This document shows, piece by piece, positions 35,425 to 43,463 of a stretch of 64,000 nt of DNA. Position 1 is the stretch's first letter. The number at the start of each line of letters is the position of its first letter. Position numbers and translations under genes: made by a program. This stretch comes from Aureimonas sp. AU12 (GTDB taxonomy: Bacteria > Pseudomonadota > Alphaproteobacteria > Rhizobiales > Rhizobiaceae), in assembly GCF_001463705.1 (NCBI RefSeq), contig NZ_BBWH01000043.1, positions 1 to 64,000 of the forward strand. Reading direction: 5' to 3'. Below the pieces are notes generated by a model, which saw only the letters and a program-made list of their open reading frames with translations, ran no database searches and was not told the DNA's origin.

Positions 35425-36434
35425 AGCATGTCCTCTTCGGCGGCGACGGTTTCGTCGGCCGCCATCTCGCGCAGAAGCTCGTTGCCGATGGCGAGGAGGT
35501 TGTGGTCGCCGACATCGCCCGCAGCGAATTGCCGCATTATGCGCGTGCCGCCCATATGAGCGTCGACGTGACCGACCCCGCGGCTGTGCGCCGCGTGCCG
35601 ATCGCCGCCGGCGACATGGTCTACAACCTGTCGGCCAAGATGCTCTCGCCGCTGCAGGTGCGGGCCAAGCGGCACGAGTTCTTCTTCCCGGTGAACTATC
35701 ACGGCACGGTCAACATCATCGAGGCGATGGACCGGGCGGGGGCCAAGGACCTCGTCCACTTCACCACCGACATGATCTACGGCCACACGGTCAAGACGCC
35801 GATGACGGAGGACCATCCGGTCGCGCCACTCGGCGAATACGGGCGGTCGAAGCTGAAGACCGAGGAACTCGCCGGCGATTGGCGCCGACGCGGCATGAAC
35901 ATCTCGCTTTTCCGCCCGCGGCTCATCATCGGCCCCGGCCGGCTCGGCATCCTGGAGAAGCTGTTCAAGCTGATCGACGCCAACCTGCCGGTGCCGATGA
36001 TCGGATCGGGTCGCAACCCCTACCAGTTCATCTCGGTCTTCGACTGTGCCGAGGCCGCGCGACTGGCGTGGAAGGCGGGCGTGCCGAACGAGGCCTACAA
36101 TCTCGGCTCGCTCAACCCGCCGCCGGTGCGCAAGCTCCTCGGCGACCTCGTCAAGCATGCGGGCTCGAAGTCGATCCTCGTGCCGACGCCGGGCTGGGCG
36201 GTGAAGAAGACCCTCGACCTCCTCGACGCGATGAACCGGCCGCTCATGGATCCCGAGCAGTATCTCATCGCCGACGAGGAATGCGTGCTGGATGTGTCGA
36301 AGGGCAAGCGCCAGCTCGGCTGGGTGCCGCAGTACCGCGACGAGGACATGCTGATCGCCGCCTATTCCGAATACCGGGCGAAGAAGGAAGGCCGCGCCGC
36401 GTCCTCCGCCGCCTTCGCCCAACCCGCCGAGTGA
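35421..36434 (+). CDS. Extended SDR, NAD(P)-dependent epimerase/dehydratase family
   Basis: The protein has 337 residues and a Rossmann fold with FGGDGFVGRHLAQKL (GxxGxxG form) and MTEDHPVAPLGEYGRSKLKTEEL, whose Tyr-x-x-x-Lys is catalytic. MKHVLF starts after a good GAAGGAG site. Long C-terminal part (LDVSKGKRQLGWVPQYRDEDMLIAAYSEYR) is typical of sugar-nucleotide epimerases. In the context of DprE1-like and UbiA genes it may reduce or epimerise the keto-sugar intermediate, taking the place of DprE2, which is a classical SDR and is not seen here. A nucleotide-sugar substrate is equally possible. It is in operon with the flippase candidate and the aminotransferase. Confidence 0.85.
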   Translation: MKHVLFGGDGFVGRHLAQKLVADGEEVVVADIARSELPHYARAAHMSVDVTDPAAVRRVPIAAGDMVYNLSAKMLSPLQVRAKRHEFFFPVNYHGTVNIIEAMDRAGAKDLVHFTTDMIYGHTVKTPMTEDHPVAPLGEYGRSKLKTEELAGDWRRRGMNISLFRPRLIIGPGRLGILEKLFKLIDANLPVPMIGSGRNPYQFISVFDCAEAARLAWKAGVPNEAYNLGSLNPPPVRKLLGDLVKHAGSKSILVPTPGWAVKKTLDLLDAMNRPLMDPEQYLIADEECVLDVSKGKRQLGWVPQYRDEDMLIAAYSEYRAKKEGRAASSAAFAQPAE

Positions 36435-36445
36435 GGACCGCCGAC

Positions 36446-37900
36446 ATGCTGGATCGCCCGATCACCGCCGCCCCCTCGCTCGACGCGCCGCTCCGCCAGG
36501 GGCCGCCGAAGCCGAACATGCTGACGCTCGAACAGGCCAAGGCCATGGACGTCGGCACCATGGCGGACGTGTTCAAGGAGCACATCAACCCCGGCCAGTT
36601 CCATTTCATGAAGCTGCTCGGCTTTCACAAGGTCAAGGTCGAGCGCGCCGAGGGCATGTTCTACATCGACCAGAACGGCCGCAAGATCCTCGACTTCTTC
36701 GGCGGCTTCGGCTCGCTTGCCTTCGGCCATAACCATCCGCGCATCCTGAACGCCCGCAAGCAGTTCCAGGACGAGAAGCGCCACGAGATCGCGATCGCCT
36801 TCCTGTCTCAATATGCGGCAGCGCTGGCCAAGAACGTCGCGGCCTGTTCGCCGGGCGATCTCGACATGGTGTTCCTCGGCTCGTCGGGCTCGGAAGCGAT
36901 GGAGGCCGCAATCAAGGTGGCCGAGCGTGCCTCGGGCCGCAAGAACTGCAAGATCGTGCATGCCGAAAACTCCTTCCACGGCAAGACGAAGGGCGTTCTT
37001 TCGATCACGGACTCGACGCTCTATCAGGGCGAGTTCAAGCTGGTCGAGAACACCTACAAGGTGCCTTTCGGCGATCTCGCCGCGCTGACGGCCGTGGTCC
37101 GCTCGGATCCCGATGTGGGCGTCGTCGTGCTCGAGACGATCCAGGGCGGCGGCGGCATCATCGAGGCTCCGACGGAATACTGGCAGGGCGTGCGCGCGCT
37201 GTGCGACCAGCACAAGGTGATCTGGGTCGCCGACGAGGTTCAGTGCGGCTACGGCCGGTCCGGCAAGTTCTACGCGTTCGAACACCACGGCGTGGTGCCC
37301 GACGTGACGGCGCTGGCCAAGAGCTTCGGCGGCGGCAAGGCGGCGATGGCGGCGATGGTCGCGCGGCGCGACGTCTACATGAAGGCCTACGGCACGCCGA
37401 AGACCGCGATGATCCACGCCCATGCCACGTTCGGCGGCATCGGCGAGGGCTGCGCAACCTCGATCGAGGCGCTGAACACGCTTTATGACGAGGACCTGAT
37501 CGGCAATGCCGCGGTGGTCGGCGAGTATCTGCTGGAGCGCCTGCGGACGATCCAAGAGAAGTACCCCTCGATCGTCAAGGACGTGCGCGGACGCGGCCTG
37601 ATGGTCGGGCTCGAGTTCCATGACTTCTCGAAGACGCTGCCCTTCGCGGTGCGTCCGATGGTGGCGCTGCTCGACGAAAAGCTGAAGGGCTCGCTGTCGG
37701 GTTTCGTCGGGGCGCTGCTCCTGAAGGACTATGACTGCCTCGTCGCCTTCACCGAGTACAATCGCAACGTCATTCGCCTCGAGCCGCCGCTCATCTGCTC
37801 GCACGACAACGTGGACCAGTTCTGCGACGCGCTGGACGAACTGCTCGGCCGCGGCATCGTCTCGATCGTCACCAGCTTCGTGCGCTCGCAGGTCGGCTGA
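36446..37900 (+). CDS. Class III PLP-dependent aminotransferase
   Basis: The protein has 484 residues with the class III fold: FFGGFGSLAFGHNHPRI, FLGSSGSEAMEAAIKVAERAS, NSFHGKTKGVLSITDS, WVADEVQCGYGRSGKFYAFE (PLP Asp), and the catalytic Lys in TALAKSFGGGKAAMAAMVA. An N-terminal extension (about 50 residues) and the tail after RLEPPLICS are typical of the ornithine/acetylornithine-like subgroup. The acceptor is unknown. It lies 11 bases after the SDR gene. It could aminate a keto intermediate made there, giving an amino sugar or aminated polyol, or it could act on a separate amine. It is the last gene of the operon. Confidence 0.88.
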   Translation: MLDRPITAAPSLDAPLRQGPPKPNMLTLEQAKAMDVGTMADVFKEHINPGQFHFMKLLGFHKVKVERAEGMFYIDQNGRKILDFFGGFGSLAFGHNHPRILNARKQFQDEKRHEIAIAFLSQYAAALAKNVAACSPGDLDMVFLGSSGSEAMEAAIKVAERASGRKNCKIVHAENSFHGKTKGVLSITDSTLYQGEFKLVENTYKVPFGDLAALTAVVRSDPDVGVVVLETIQGGGGIIEAPTEYWQGVRALCDQHKVIWVADEVQCGYGRSGKFYAFEHHGVVPDVTALAKSFGGGKAAMAAMVARRDVYMKAYGTPKTAMIHAHATFGGIGEGCATSIEALNTLYDEDLIGNAAVVGEYLLERLRTIQEKYPSIVKDVRGRGLMVGLEFHDFSKTLPFAVRPMVALLDEKLKGSLSGFVGALLLKDYDCLVAFTEYNRNVIRLEPPLICSHDNVDQFCDALDELLGRGIVSIVTSFVRSQVG

Positions 37901-37926
37901 GCGCTCGTCGTCCTGCGATCGTGGTT

Positions 37927-37954
37927 GAGGGCCGGGTGGCGACGCCCGGCCCTT
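37927..37954. terminator. Bidirectional terminator between convergent genes
   Basis: An AGGGCCGGG...CCCGGCCCT stem with an 8-base loop lies between the stops of the aminotransferase and the GT-C-like gene. CTTCTTC follows on the plus strand. It probably serves both directions. Confidence 0.6.
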
Positions 37955-37980
37955 CTTCATGCCGGCGCCTGCGAGCCTCC

Positions 37981-39714
37981 TCAGGAAGCGGGCTGCCGCA
38001 GCAGGCCGATCCAGCAGGGGGAAAGCCGGACCTCCCGGTGCCCGGTAAGCGCTGGCGCGTAGATTTCGCGCAGCCGGACATTGGCGGCGGTCACCGGGCA
38101 GGTCGGGTAGAGGACGAGATCGGTCGCCGCCACGGTGGCCAGCGTCTCGGCATCCGGCGGCGGTACGGCGCGGAACGGATCGGCGCCGATGGCGATGCGG
38201 CGCGGTGCCTGCCGATCCAGGAGATAGGGATACGGATTGACGAAGTTCAGGCTCATGATCGTTTGGAAGCGTTCGCCGGTTCGCGCCTCGTAGGCGAGGA
38301 TCGACGAAACCGCATCTTCCGTCGCCAAGAGCCAGGCGACCTGGAACTCGACGTCGGAATACATGAAATAGCTGGGCAACTGCCGCGCATCGGCAAAGGC
38401 CTGATAAGCCTCTGGGAAGCGCTGGTAGTTGGCGATGAGATTGCGCGCGCTCGCGACGATCTCGGGCTTTTGCGTGACGGCGCCGAGGCTCTTCAGGTGC
38501 GGGCCGGGGATCGCCACCGTCTTGGCCTCGCCGCCGATGGCGCGGATCGTGCGGTGGACGACATCAACGAGCGGCGGGAGATAGGTCGCGGCCGTCAGCG
38601 TCAGCACCGCGATCATCGGCACCGTGGCCAACCGGGGCGCGGCCACGACGATGGCGAGAAGGATCGGCCAGAGGAAAATGAAGGCTTGCCCGCCGGTGTT
38701 CTGCGTCTCGAAGAACAGCCCGGTGAAGAGGGCGGCCGCGACCCATGCCGCGTCGCGATCGAACAGTGCCGCACAGCGCCCCGGCGAAGGATGCCGGAGC
38801 AGGGCGCCGGCCGCCGAAGCAATCGAGCGTCTGTCGATCGCGACAAGGGCGACGAGGAGCAGGACGCCGGATCCGAAGATGCCGAAGTGGACCGACCCCG
38901 CCTGCAGGAAGCGCGATAGCAGCACGCCCTCGTTCATCGACACGAGAAGCAGGATGTCGCCGAGATAGGCGCGAACGAGACCGGTGCCGGCATCGAGCGC
39001 CACAAGCGCCAGCCCGAACGCGGCGAGGGAGGCCAAGGCCGTGCGCAGCGACACGCGGCCGGCGAGGAAGGCGAAGGCACACAGCATGCCGCCCGCCGCG
39101 AACCCGGTGATCTTCGACAGGAACAGCGCGATGCAGCACCAGGCGATGACGAAGAGCATCACCCTCTGCCGCCGCTCGAAAACGAGCGCGGCGGTGAGGA
39201 CGAAGAGAAGCTCGGTGGCCTGCCGGTTGTAGATCCCGTATCCGTCGACGCCCGGGAAGCTCGAATACTGCTCGACGTTCATCGGCGCGAGCTGGAAGAC
39301 GAGGAAGGGCACGAAGAGCGCGAGGGCGCGCAGCCTCGATTGGCGCTCGACGCCCGCCAGCACCGGCAGGAGGGGCGGCAGCGTGATGGCGAGGAAGGTC
39401 CACTGCACCAGCAGCAGCGGCTGCGCGCGCGGGAACAGGGTTTCGCCCGCGGCGAAGAGCCAGTAGCCGAGCGGGCCGACGGGGGCGAAGAAATCGACTG
39501 ACGGGATCTGGCCGGAGAGGACCCGCTGCGCGCCGTCCAGATAGACGACGAGATCCCAGTACATCGGCCCGACCGGAAGCTTGAGCGGCAGGCAGAGAAG
39601 CAGGATGCAGACGGCGACCACGGCAGCGGCCAGCGCGCCGGTTCCCAGGCGCTGCGTCGGCGAGAGTGGCCCTGATGCGTCGACTGCGCGTCCGCGCTGC
39701 ACGATCTCGCTCAT
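37981..39714 (-). CDS. GT-C-like polytopic membrane protein, putative polyprenyl-phosphate sugar glycosyltransferase
   Basis: The protein has 577 residues. About 11 membrane segments occupy residues 15-400, and a soluble, probably periplasmic, C-terminal domain covers roughly 410-577. After the first membrane segment a loop holds MYWDLVVYLDGAQRVLSGQ and VDFFAPVGPLGYW. This is the place where GT-C enzymes that use polyprenyl-phosphate sugars carry their acidic catalytic residues. I see no strict match to a named family. It faces the pentose operon tail to tail, so it is a good candidate for the transferase that uses the donor. The ATG at 39714 was chosen over a TTG five codons earlier; the ribosome site is poor for both. 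Confidence 0.7.
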   Translation of the reverse strand: MSEIVQRGRAVDASGPLSPTQRLGTGALAAAVVAVCILLLCLPLKLPVGPMYWDLVVYLDGAQRVLSGQIPSVDFFAPVGPLGYWLFAAGETLFPRAQPLLLVQWTFLAITLPPLLPVLAGVERQSRLRALALFVPFLVFQLAPMNVEQYSSFPGVDGYGIYNRQATELLFVLTAALVFERRQRVMLFVIAWCCIALFLSKITGFAAGGMLCAFAFLAGRVSLRTALASLAAFGLALVALDAGTGLVRAYLGDILLLVSMNEGVLLSRFLQAGSVHFGIFGSGVLLLVALVAIDRRSIASAAGALLRHPSPGRCAALFDRDAAWVAAALFTGLFFETQNTGGQAFIFLWPILLAIVVAAPRLATVPMIAVLTLTAATYLPPLVDVVHRTIRAIGGEAKTVAIPGPHLKSLGAVTQKPEIVASARNLIANYQRFPEAYQAFADARQLPSYFMYSDVEFQVAWLLATEDAVSSILAYEARTGERFQTIMSLNFVNPYPYLLDRQAPRRIAIGADPFRAVPPPDAETLATVAATDLVLYPTCPVTAANVRLREIYAPALTGHREVRLSPCWIGLLRQPAS

Positions 39715-39845
39715 TCCCCGGTATCCCAACTCCCGCGCGACCGCTCCGTCCTACAGATCGGAGGTTGAACGGGGCTGGCGAGCCGCCAAGCTTCGTTACG
39801 ATTTTGTGTCTTGCGCATCGCCGCGGCGAGGCGGACCATCCGACC

Positions 39846-40685
39846 ATGCGGATCGCCCTTGCATTGCTCGCAGCATGTCTGGCCTCGACGACGCTTCCGG
39901 TGCGGGCCCAGCCGGCTGCCGTCGCAGACCTTCCGGTCGATGTCGAACTCGTTCTCGCCGTAGACGTGTCCTGGTCGATGGACCGGGCCGAGCAGGAGAT
40001 CCAGCGCGACGGCTATATCGCGGCCCTGCGCAGCGCCGAGGTGCAGGAGGCCATCCTGCACGGGGCCTACGGGCGCGTCGCGATCTCCTATGTCGAGTGG
40101 GCGGGCGAGCTTTCGCAGTCGGTGGTGATCCCCTGGACGCTGGTGGACTCGAAGGCCGCCGCGGAGAGCTTCGCCTATCGGCTGGCCGCCGCCGAGCCCG
40201 ATCGGCTCCGCCGCACCTCGATCGCCGCCGCCATCGACTTCGTCGCGCCGATGTTCGATGGCAACGGCTTTGCCGGAGATCGCCGCGTCATCGACGTCTC
40301 CGGCGACGGGCCGAACAACCAGGGCCGGTCCGTCGCCGACGCGCGAAATGCCGCCATCGCGCGAGGCATCACCATCAACGGCCTGCCTTTGATGACGACG
40401 GGCGGCGAGGTGGGAAGCTGGGGCTCCATCGCCGACCTCGACCGGTACTATGCCGACTGCGTCATAGGCGGCCCCGGCGCCTTCATGATTCCCGTCAACG
40501 AATGGGCCCAATTCCCGGAGGCGGTGCGCCGAAAGCTCGTCCTCGAACTGGCCGGGCTCTGGCCGAAGCGCGCGCCGGTCGGCCAGCCGCCGGTCGCATT
40601 GCTTGCCGCTACGGCGACGCGAGCGGATTGCCTCGCGGGCGAGCGCATGTGGCAGCAACGGCAGGATCGCTGGGCACCGAACTGA
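39846..40685 (+). CDS. DUF1194 family secreted von Willebrand type A protein
   Basis: The protein has 279 residues. A signal peptide (residues 1-22, cleaved near VRAQP) is followed by a VWA-like domain with the metal-ion site DVSWS in LVLAVDVSWSMDRAEQEIQRDGY. GYGRVAISYVEWAG-type and VIDVSGDGPNNQGRSVADARNAA elements are DUF1194 hallmarks. The tail (LAGERMWQQRQDRW) is Arg/Gln-rich. The role is unknown; the family is common in alphaproteobacteria. It is divergent from the GT-C-like gene, and the 131 bases between hold both promoters. Confidence 0.88.
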   Translation: MRIALALLAACLASTTLPVRAQPAAVADLPVDVELVLAVDVSWSMDRAEQEIQRDGYIAALRSAEVQEAILHGAYGRVAISYVEWAGELSQSVVIPWTLVDSKAAAESFAYRLAAAEPDRLRRTSIAAAIDFVAPMFDGNGFAGDRRVIDVSGDGPNNQGRSVADARNAAIARGITINGLPLMTTGGEVGSWGSIADLDRYYADCVIGGPGAFMIPVNEWAQFPEAVRRKLVLELAGLWPKRAPVGQPPVALLAATATRADCLAGERMWQQRQDRWAPN

Positions 40686-40722
40686 ACGGGCCAGCGCCGC
40701 GACGGTCCATCGAACCTGCGCT

Positions 40723-41679
40723 TCAACTCGACTTGCGCGAACCGGGGTCGAGTTCGCGCCGCTTCCACATCGCGCTTTGCTCGAACAGCAGGACGAAGAC
40801 GATCGCCACGGCGAAGGGCAGCAGAAGATAGAGGATGCGGAAGACGAGGAGAGCGGCGAGGACGTCCGTCTCCGGCACATCCGACAGGCCCGCGAGAAAC
40901 GTCACCTCGAGGACGCCGAGCCCTCCCGGTGCATGGGAGACGAGCGCCAGCGAGAAGGACACCACGAAGATCGCGAGCACCACGACGAAGCCGGGATTGC
41001 TGGCCTCCGGCAGCGCGAAATAGATGATTCCGGCGGCCGCGATGATTTCCAGCGGCGCCGCGATCAGCTGCCGCACCACGACGTCGCGGCGCGGATACTG
41101 CAGGAGGAAGCTGCCGATCTTCATCGGCTTCAGGCCCTTGAGGCTTCCGAAGACGTAGAGCGCGATCCCCGCCAGAATGACGAGCGAGATCACCACGGGA
41201 ATGATGGGATCGATGTCGAAATAGCGTTGCACGGTCGTCGGGTGCAGAAGCAGCGTCACCGCGCTCACAAGGAGCACGCCGAGCCCGAACGTGAACGAGC
41301 AGAAGGCGATGAGAAGCGCGATCTCCGGCCCCGTCAGCCCCCGCGAGCTGTAGGCCCGGTAGCGCACGACCGCGCCGGAAAACACCGAGGCGCCGATATT
41401 GTGCGAGAGGGCGTAGGTGGCGAAGGACGTGGCGGCGACGAACGGAAACGACACGTGACGCCCGACATGGCGCAGGGCGAGACGATCGTAGTAGGCCAGC
41501 ATGACGTAGGCGAGGATCGCGGATGCGATCGAGCCCGTCCATTGCGGCGCGCTGATCGCCGTAAAGCTCGCCCATATGTCGTCCAGCGACAGCCCCTGGA
41601 CCTCCCGATATAGCAGCCAGCAGGAGAAGATCACGGCCACGAGACCGATCGCCGGCCAGACGGCGTCTTTCAGCTTCAT
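40723..41679 (-). CDS. UPF0104/LPG synthase TM-domain membrane protein
   Basis: The protein has 318 residues and about eight membrane segments. It has the pattern of the flippase or lysyl-phosphatidylglycerol synthase transmembrane domain, with ALSHNIGASVFSGAVVRYRAYSSRGLTGPEIA and the C-terminal HAPGGLGVLEVTFLAGL. It lacks the cytosolic aminoacyltransferase domain of MprF, so it cannot by itself make lysyl-PG. YbhN-type proteins of this group have been proposed to move lipids between membranes. It converges with the DUF1194 gene, with 37 bases between stops. Confidence 0.88.
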   Translation of the reverse strand: MKLKDAVWPAIGLVAVIFSCWLLYREVQGLSLDDIWASFTAISAPQWTGSIASAILAYVMLAYYDRLALRHVGRHVSFPFVAATSFATYALSHNIGASVFSGAVVRYRAYSSRGLTGPEIALLIAFCSFTFGLGVLLVSAVTLLLHPTTVQRYFDIDPIIPVVISLVILAGIALYVFGSLKGLKPMKIGSFLLQYPRRDVVVRQLIAAPLEIIAAAGIIYFALPEASNPGFVVVLAIFVVSFSLALVSHAPGGLGVLEVTFLAGLSDVPETDVLAALLVFRILYLLLPFAVAIVFVLLFEQSAMWKRRELDPGSRKSS

Positions 41680-41917
41680 TCAACGTCCTTCCCGGCCCGA
41701 ATGCCTTGGCAGCCGATCTCTAGCCCCTGCACGCAAAGCCTGTGTCCGACGTGTCGAGACATAGGCTTTGTCGATAACAAGGGGAAGAAAGCGCCGTGCA
41801 AAAGCCTCGCCGAATCGGTCGATTGTGCGTGAGCGGGCGAATGCCGGCGTGCGATCGGCAACTCGACGCCATCGCGGCGGCAGGTGCGCCCGTCGTATCC
41901 GCCGCGTCGGCCGGTCC

Positions 41918-42256
41918 TCAGCGAGAGAGCCGCTTGCGGTTGGCGCGCACGCGGCTGGAGAACGGCATGAGTCCCGCCGAGACGATCGCATCGAGATCGT
42001 TAACGGCCCTCGGTGAACCGGTGGCGAGCGCCAGCGTCGCCGACGTCATTGCCGTCGCCATCGCGACGTTCATGGCGATGAAGCTCTCACCGACGGCCTG
42101 CAACTTCTCGGTGACCATGCGATCCATCTCGCGCCGATCACCGGCCGTCGGATGCGCGCTGCTCATCCACATCTGGCCGAGCCGTGCTCCGATCACCCAG
42201 GGCGACAAGGTCATCAGGCTCGCGATCTCGGTCGCCGTCTTGTTGTCGCTCATCAT
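41918..42256 (-). CDS. Small phasin-like helical protein of unknown function
   Basis: The protein has about 112 residues and starts MMSDNKTATEIASLMTLSPWV. It is predominantly helical, Ala/Met-rich and amphipathic (EKLQAVGESFIAMNVAMATAMTSATLALATG), with a basic C-terminus (RVRANRKRLSR). This resembles small phasin or granule-associated proteins, but no clear signature is present. The double ATG after GAAAGACAG was chosen; a longer frame to 42397 has no better ribosome site. 41680-41917 holds no recognisable gene. Confidence 0.6.
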   Translation of the reverse strand: MMSDNKTATEIASLMTLSPWVIGARLGQMWMSSAHPTAGDRREMDRMVTEKLQAVGESFIAMNVAMATAMTSATLALATGSPRAVNDLDAIVSAGLMPFSSRVRANRKRLSR

Positions 42257-42434
42257 CTGTCTTTCGAAAGGCAGGGCGATAGGATCGCCCGCGCTCTTAA
42301 GATGGGAGCCGATCCCGGCAAAAGTACAGGGCATGATCGATGGGCGTGACCATACGGAGCCAACCGCGACGAAATGGTCACGGGTCCCCGACTTCATCGC
42401 GTCATAAAAAATATGAGGGAGACACCGGTGCGGC

Positions 42435-42459
42435 GGAACCGCGCGGCAAATGCGCCGTT
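42435..42459 (+). promoter_or_regulatory. Candidate EcfG/RpoE2 general-stress promoter of the entericidin gene
   Basis: GGAAC (42435-42439), 16 bases, CGTT (42456-42459) is an exact match to the general-stress consensus. The lipoprotein start is 33 bases further on and has GAGGAATTGG before it. Confidence 0.72.
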
Positions 42460-42492
42460 AAGTCGCCATAGTCTCTGCTTGAGGAATTGGTC

Positions 42493-42639
42493 ATGACGCG
42501 TCGTATCTCTGCTGTAACCGTTGCGCTCGCCGCCGTGATGGCGCTTTCGGGTTGTGCCAACACCGTCCGAGGCGTCGGACGTGACGTCGGAAACACCGTG
42601 GACGCAACGGGCGCCGCTGTGAACGACGTCGCTCGCTGA
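42493..42639 (+). CDS. Entericidin A/B-type small lipoprotein
   Basis: The protein has 48 residues: a short signal MTRRISAVTVALAAVMALSGC with lipobox LSGC, and a mature part ANTVRGVGRDVGNTVDATG ending DVAR. This is the entericidin pattern of small antidote/toxin-like envelope lipoproteins. After cleavage the Cys would be lipidated and carried to a membrane. A perfect stress promoter element precedes it, and an intrinsic terminator follows. In enterobacteria entericidin B is RpoS-dependent; general-stress control here would be the alphaproteobacterial equivalent (inference). Confidence 0.88.
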   Translation: MTRRISAVTVALAAVMALSGCANTVRGVGRDVGNTVDATGAAVNDVAR

Positions 42640-42663
42640 ACTCGAATTTCTTCCGCTTGAACG

Positions 42664-42690
42664 AGGCCGGGTTCGTCCCGGCCTTTTTTT
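42664..42690 (+). terminator. Rho-independent terminator after the entericidin gene
   Basis: AGGCCGGG, loop TTCGT, CCCGGCCT and a run of seven T: a canonical intrinsic terminator. Confidence 0.92.
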
Positions 42691-42847
42691 GTTTGTCACG
42701 TCAACCGCAAGGGGGGGTCCGTTCTGCGCTACACAATCGGAGTTTTCCCATCACAGTATGCTCATGCACCGGCTGCATCCGACAATGCGAACGCGTTGTC
42801 GCACCATCGCTTAGGACGGTCTCGTGCCGGCACAAGACGGCAACCGT

Positions 42848-43270
42848 TCAGAGCGACATGCCCCGCTCCGTCAGGGCCACGCGGTCGAAGCATCGACCAT
42901 CGAGGATGACGGCCCGCTGGGGACCGACGGAAGTTGTCCGCCAAAATCGGGGCAGAAGCGCTCGGATCTGGTCCGAGTGAAAGGGTTTGGCGATGCAGGG
43001 GACGGATCGAAACCGCGTCGGCAGATCGGCCAAGCTGCCGGATACGAAGCAGAACGGGATGCGACGCTCGGTCAGTCGTTCGGCGACGGGGATCGACGTG
43101 TGGCCGTTGAGATCGACGTCGAGTAGAGCGAAGTCGACCTCTGCACCGGCCTTGGCCAGCCCATCCGCAAGCGTTCTCGCCCAGAGGCATTCCGCGGCCA
43201 TGCTGTCGGTCACGATGTCTTCGAGATCCATGGCGATGAGAGCCTCATCCTCGACGATCAGAACCCGCAT
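42848..43270 (-). CDS. Single-domain response regulator
   Basis: The protein has 140 residues and consists of a receiver domain alone. MRVLIVEDEALIAMDLEDIV holds the acidic pocket, the phosphoacceptor Asp is in FALLDVDLNGH, the switch Ser is in FCFVSGS and the Lys in CIAKPF. There is no output domain. A 30-residue tail (SVGPQRAVILDGRCFDRVAL) follows the receiver. GGAGG overlapping an earlier ATG places the start at 43270. No kinase gene is adjacent, so it is an orphan. The upstream 43300-43385 is clearly AT-richer than its surroundings and probably contains its promoter. The type resembles receivers in stress or motility phosphorelays, but no pathway can be assigned. Confidence 0.9.
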   Translation of the reverse strand: MRVLIVEDEALIAMDLEDIVTDSMAAECLWARTLADGLAKAGAEVDFALLDVDLNGHTSIPVAERLTERRIPFCFVSGSLADLPTRFRSVPCIAKPFHSDQIRALLPRFWRTTSVGPQRAVILDGRCFDRVALTERGMSL

Positions 43271-43463
43271 CGCATCCTCCATTCGCCGCCTCTCCTACAA
43301 CGGCAGAACGCCTAAATTGTTCGCTTCCTCTTGAAGTATATTTTGCTCGTTTTATTTACGAAGTATTAGTTATAAGGTTGGCGGCGAAACGTGATGTTGG
43401 CGATGCCATTCGATGGACCGGTAACGCATCGATCCATTGACGCCCATGCGCTCTGACCCTGGT

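Noticed and set aside
37981-39714. Calling the polytopic protein an Emb-type arabinosyltransferase
   Set aside because: Its size and domain layout differ, and no specific motif supports it. GT-C-like is as far as the sequence goes.
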